Of a DNA stretch of 64,000 nucleotides, positions 61,301 through 64,000 are shown one piece after another. The notes beneath the pieces are model-generated. The model was not told the DNA's origin, searched no databases, and was given only the letters and a program-made list of their open reading frames with translations. Made by a program: the position numbers and the translations under genes. Position 1 is the first letter of the stretch, and each line of letters begins with the position of its first letter. The stretch spans positions 1 through 64,000 of the forward strand of contig NZ_JARNTW010000021.1 in assembly GCF_029433105.1 (NCBI RefSeq). Direction: 5' to 3'. The DNA comes from Runella sp. MFBS21 (GTDB taxonomy: Bacteria > Bacteroidota > Bacteroidia > Cytophagales > Spirosomataceae).

Positions 61301-62550
61301 TGAACACCAACCTGAGCCATATCATCAACCAATACAAGTCCGATCAAGAATCGGTGTATAACACATGGTTCATCAACAACGAAGAACGTCTGAAAGCCTT
61401 TCGTTCTATTCGGCGAGGTGTACAGCAAATCGTGGCCGACATCAAGCAAGGCAAGTTTCCTAATGATTTCAGAGGGTCTTCGCTCGAATTTGTATTGAAC
61501 TGCATTACTGAACAAAAACAGGTTTTTGAGGGGGCTTCACACCCATTTTATTGGAAACCCAAGCTCAGAATACCAGACATTTACGAAAATCAAGACCACA
61601 AAAAAGCCTTTGGGCAATTTCTGGAAAACTGCCTCAATGCCACCAAAGAAGAACAGCTGCTTCGAGAAATCATTCGCTTAGATGAACTCAAAATCAAAGG
61701 TTTGGGGCCTTCTGTGGCTAATATTCTGTATTTCCTTCATCCCACGTTTATTCCGCCGTTCAATACGGCTATTCTAAACGGCTTTAATTACTTGTTTAAA
61801 GACAAGAAAAAATTGGGTTCGTGGTCCGAGTTTCTGAAAATGCGAGAGGTGATGCTCAAAACCAACCAAGAATACCGAAATGAACTTTCGTCTGACTTGG
61901 GAGCTTTGGCTGGATTGCTTTTTGAAATTGGTACACAAAAAATGATACTGGGCAACGACGAATACCTTTCTGCCGAAGAACGACAGAAGTTGGAAAAACT
62001 CATTGAAAAACGCCATCGTGAAGTCCAAACCGAGCGTCAGGACGATAACCTGCACACCGAAATGCAGTACCATTTGCTTAAAATCGGTCAAGCATTGGGT
62101 TATGATGCTTTTCCTGCCACAAACGACCAATCAAGAAGTTACGATGGACACAAGTTTTCATTCTTATGCCAAGCCGTTTTCCCATCCATTAAGTGTGATA
62201 TCGAAACCCGCAACACCATTCGATTGATTGATGTGCTTTGGTTTGAGAAAGACACCGACAATGTACTGGCAGCGTTCGAGGTAGAAAAAAGTACCTCTAT
62301 CTATTCTGGCATTCTACGTCTGAGCGATTTGTCGTATAGCATAGCCGACGGTGACGAAACGTTTTATTTAGTCGTACCAGACCATCGAGAGAAAGATGTA
62401 TGTCTGCAATTGGCCCGCCCATCCGTCAAAAGCAACAACGTTCCTATCAAATACATTTTGTTCTCTGAACTTAGAAAAAACTGCGATGCGCTTTGTCGGT
62501 TTGGTGACAGCCACCGTATCATGGACAAAATTGCAAAAACTGTATGTTAA
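61300..62550 (+). CDS. Possible PD-(D/E)xK nuclease with helix-hairpin-helix-like segment
   Basis: 416 residues from ATG 61300, coupled to the preceding Cys-rich gene. A middle segment [19 protein letters not shown] (about 143-162) resembles a helix-hairpin-helix. The C-terminal third holds [16 protein letters not shown] and [18 protein letters not shown]: an Asp and ExEK spaced as in PD-(D/E)xK nucleases. [17 protein letters not shown] is another conserved-looking block. It may be a type II restriction-like enzyme; no methyltransferase beside it recognises DNA. It is out of place in a metal cluster. The assignment is from motif pattern only. Confidence 0.5.
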   Translation: MNTNLSHIINQYKSDQESVYNTWFINNEERLKAFRSIRRGVQQIVADIKQGKFPNDFRGSSLEFVLNCITEQKQVFEGASHPFYWKPKLRIPDIYENQDHKKAFGQFLENCLNATKEEQLLREIIRLDELKIKGLGPSVANILYFLHPTFIPPFNTAILNGFNYLFKDKKKLGSWSEFLKMREVMLKTNQEYRNELSSDLGALAGLLFEIGTQKMILGNDEYLSAEERQKLEKLIEKRHREVQTERQDDNLHTEMQYHLLKIGQALGYDAFPATNDQSRSYDGHKFSFLCQAVFPSIKCDIETRNTIRLIDVLWFEKDTDNVLAAFEVEKSTSIYSGILRLSDLSYSIADGDETFYLVVPDHREKDVCLQLARPSVKSNNVPIKYILFSELRKNCDALCRFGDSHRIMDKIAKTVC

Positions 62551-62600
62551 CTCTTTCACTTTCAATCTATTATTTTTTACCATCAAACAATTCAAACACA

Positions 62601-63074
62601 ATGAAAAAAACAATCGTTTTCGCATTTGCTCTTTTGATTTCGAGTGTAACATTTGCCCAACACGAAGGACACAATATGGCAGCAATGGGTGTTACTCCCG
62701 TACTGACAGCTTATTTTAAAGTCAAGAATGCTTTGGTAGCTTCTGATGCCAAAGCTGCTGCTTCCGAAGCCAAAACATTATCGGTTGCTCTAAAAAAGGC
62801 AGGTAAAATGGTAGGAGCTGATGCGCTCAAAGCCGCAGATGCCATTACCAAAGCATCAAGTATTGATACCCAGCGAGCACAGCTTGGCTCATTAACTAAT
62901 GCTGTTTATGCCGCAGCCAAAACCATGAAACCAAGCAGCCCCGTTTACTATGATTTTTGTCCGATGGCCAATGACAACAAAGGTGGCTATTGGTTAAGCG
63001 AAAAAAAGGAAATTGCCAATCCTTATTTTGGTGATATGATGCTCAAATGTGGTAAAGTCAAAGAAACGCTTTAA
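62601..63074 (+). CDS. DUF3347 secreted protein, second copy
   Basis: 157 residues from ATG 62601 (earlier frame from 62544 overlaps the nuclease-like gene). A signal peptide (VFAFALLISSVTFAQ) and a His-Met-rich start (HEGHNMAAMG) precede a helical domain ending in DFCPMANDNKGGYWLSEKKE and MMLKCGKVKE, the DUF3347 signature. It is a paralogue of 58530-59096 with the lipobox lost. It probably binds copper in the periplasm. The PepSY gene starts with a one-base overlap. Confidence 0.8.
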   Translation: MKKTIVFAFALLISSVTFAQHEGHNMAAMGVTPVLTAYFKVKNALVASDAKAAASEAKTLSVALKKAGKMVGADALKAADAITKASSIDTQRAQLGSLTNAVYAAAKTMKPSSPVYYDFCPMANDNKGGYWLSEKKEIANPYFGDMMLKCGKVKETL

Positions 63075-63835
63075 TGAAACGAGCGGAACTACACCGTACA
63101 ATTCGCAAGAGTCACCGCTATCTGGGGGTGACTCTTGGTGTTCAATTCTTGTTTTGGACGTTGGGCGGGTTGTATTTTAGTTGGTCAGATTTAGACGATG
63201 TCCATGGTGACCACCAAAAAGCCCACATCCATCCCATAAGAGGCAATATTCAATTAGCTCCGCTCTCTGATGTTTTACAAAAGCTCAAAGCGAAGGATAG
63301 TGTTAATTTTATTTTCGATACCCACTTGGTTCAGATTTTGAGCGAACCCATCTATCAAATCATCTACTCCAAAGAACATGACCGAGGCAAAAAAATACAA
63401 TTAGCCAATGCAGTTTCAGGCGAACTAAGACCTGCATTGAGCCGAACCGAAGCCACCCAAGTGGCTCAAAGCAGTTTTACTGATGAGGCAAAAGTAAAAT
63501 CTGTGGAGTATCTGACTACTACCAATGGACATCACGAATACCGAAAAGAACCCTTACCCGCTTACGCCATTACTTTTGACCACCCCTCTAACACAACGGT
63601 TTATGTAAGCACCCAATTAGGCACTGTTCAGAAGTTCAGAAACAACAAATGGCGAGTTTTCGATGTTTTGTGGATGCTCCACACCATGGATTACCAAACC
63701 CGTGACCATTTTGGCAATTGGGTGTTAAGAGCATTTTCTGTTTTAGGGCTTATAACTGTCTTCTCGGGATTTTGGTTGTTTTGGTTGAGTCGTAAAAAGA
63801 AAATCATAAAACCTTCTCCTGTGTCAAAACACTAA
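63074..63835 (+). CDS. PepSY-domain membrane protein
   Basis: 253 residues with two membrane helices (about 17-37 and 213-234) bordering a periplasmic PepSY-like region (ANAVSGELRPALSRTEATQVAQ, YVSTQLGTVQKFRNNKWRVFD, LWMLHTMDYQ). A His cluster (DVHGDHQKAHIHP) lies near residue 45. This short PepSY type is frequent beside copper ATPases. It may have a reductase-like or chaperone role; this is not settled. The P-type ATPase gene starts 5 nt downstream. Confidence 0.78.
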   Translation: MKRAELHRTIRKSHRYLGVTLGVQFLFWTLGGLYFSWSDLDDVHGDHQKAHIHPIRGNIQLAPLSDVLQKLKAKDSVNFIFDTHLVQILSEPIYQIIYSKEHDRGKKIQLANAVSGELRPALSRTEATQVAQSSFTDEAKVKSVEYLTTTNGHHEYRKEPLPAYAITFDHPSNTTVYVSTQLGTVQKFRNNKWRVFDVLWMLHTMDYQTRDHFGNWVLRAFSVLGLITVFSGFWLFWLSRKKKIIKPSPVSKH

Positions 63836-63840
63836 CAATT

Positions 63841-64000
63841 ATGGAACACCAGCACTCGACCCACGATAAGCATGACAATCCTGTTGGCCACCACCAACAA
63901 ACTAACCACACAGGACATCATCCCAAGCATGGAGAAGCAGGTCATGACCATTCGGCTATGATTGAAGACTTTAAACGACGTTTCTATGTAAGTTTAGGAT
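63841..64000 (+). CDS. Copper-translocating P-type ATPase (N-terminus only)
   Basis: Only the first 53 codons lie in the window. The start MEHQHSTHDKHDNPVGHH and the following His-rich stretch (TNHTGHHPKHGEAGHDH) precede MIEDFKRRFYVSLG, the usual first cytoplasmic segment of CopB-type copper-exporting ATPases. The His-rich tail binds copper. Position right after PepSY and DUF3347 genes fits a copper island. Everything beyond, including the catalytic DKTGT region, is outside the window. Confidence 0.75.
   Translation, partial: MEHQHSTHDKHDNPVGHHQQTNHTGHHPKHGEAGHDHSAMIEDFKRRFYVSLG

Noticed and set aside
1-64000. CRISPR array, rRNA or tRNA genes
   Set aside because: No regularly spaced repeats and no tRNA or rRNA-like sequence were noticed on either strand by eye.

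Overview
The window looks like chromosomal or plasmid DNA of a member of the Bacteroidota, most likely the Cytophagales (Spirosomataceae-like). The reasons are the Bacteroides-type conjugative transposon transfer genes (TraE/F/G/I/J/K/L/M families), TAnnTTTG-like promoter elements, DUF4134, DUF3347, DUF2911 and HYC_CC_PP-type proteins, and AT-rich spacers with weak Shine-Dalgarno signals. The genus cannot be fixed from the sequence alone.

Region 1 (1-16,700) is the backbone of an integrative and conjugative element. A minus-strand transfer operon (8446 down to 1) encodes the mating-pair apparatus: three small VirB2/TraE-like membrane proteins, TraF, the VirB4-type ATPase TraG, TraI, TraJ, a small membrane protein, TraK, TraL and a TraM cut by the window edge. 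Divergently, a ParA-like ATPase, a small ribbon-helix-helix-like partner, a membrane protein and the VirD4-type coupling protein follow on the plus strand. Next come an M23 peptidase and a Toprim primase-like protein. No relaxase is visible. Region 2 (16,721-21,709) is one 1662-residue methyltransferase-helicase fusion of the DarB type.

Region 3 (21,711-37,884) is a defence island. On one side of a short divergent spacer lie a sigma-70-like factor, an unknown 116-residue protein and an ImmA/IrrE-type metallopeptidase. On the other side lies a compact ubiquitin-like conjugation operon: a two-domain ubiquitin-like protein, an E2-like protein, and a JAB-E1 fusion. A type I restriction-modification locus follows (half HsdS, HsdM, HsdS, HsdR, YgjP/M48-like metallopeptidase). 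A complete type II-short CBASS set (HNH-SAVED effector, CD-NTase ending in glycine, E2-like protein) sits inside it. A second CD-NTase without an obvious effector lies just before hsdR. Remnants of a PIN-domain gene and a Fic gene show that other modules have decayed here.

Region 4 (37,989-42,281) is a minimal Tn3-family transposon (resolvase and transposase only, 36-bp terminal inverted repeats, direct repeat GTGGTT). It has cleanly split a 100-codon zinc-ribbon/coiled-coil gene. Region 5 (42,271-46,640) has a Crp/Fnr regulator, a rhodanese-metallo-beta-lactamase fusion, an MFS transporter, a tyrosine recombinase with a small upstream partner, and a perfect 16-bp inverted repeat with a 7-bp spacer that could be a recombination site or operator.

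Region 6 (46,781-64,000) is a copper/heavy-metal resistance cluster: a Cys-rich HYC_CC_PP protein, an AraC regulator with a metal-binding-like N terminus, a multicopper oxidase, a CusA/CusC/CusB-type efflux system with two adaptors, two DUF3347 proteins, a c-type haem-binding protein, DUF2911, a methyltransferase, a PepSY protein and the start of a His-rich P-type ATPase. The cusA gene is split at a run of seven A residues, and a small CC-motif protein is also frameshifted. A possible PD-(D/E)xK nuclease is embedded in this otherwise metal-related cluster. Whether the metal cluster is cargo of the conjugative element or flanking DNA cannot be settled here.
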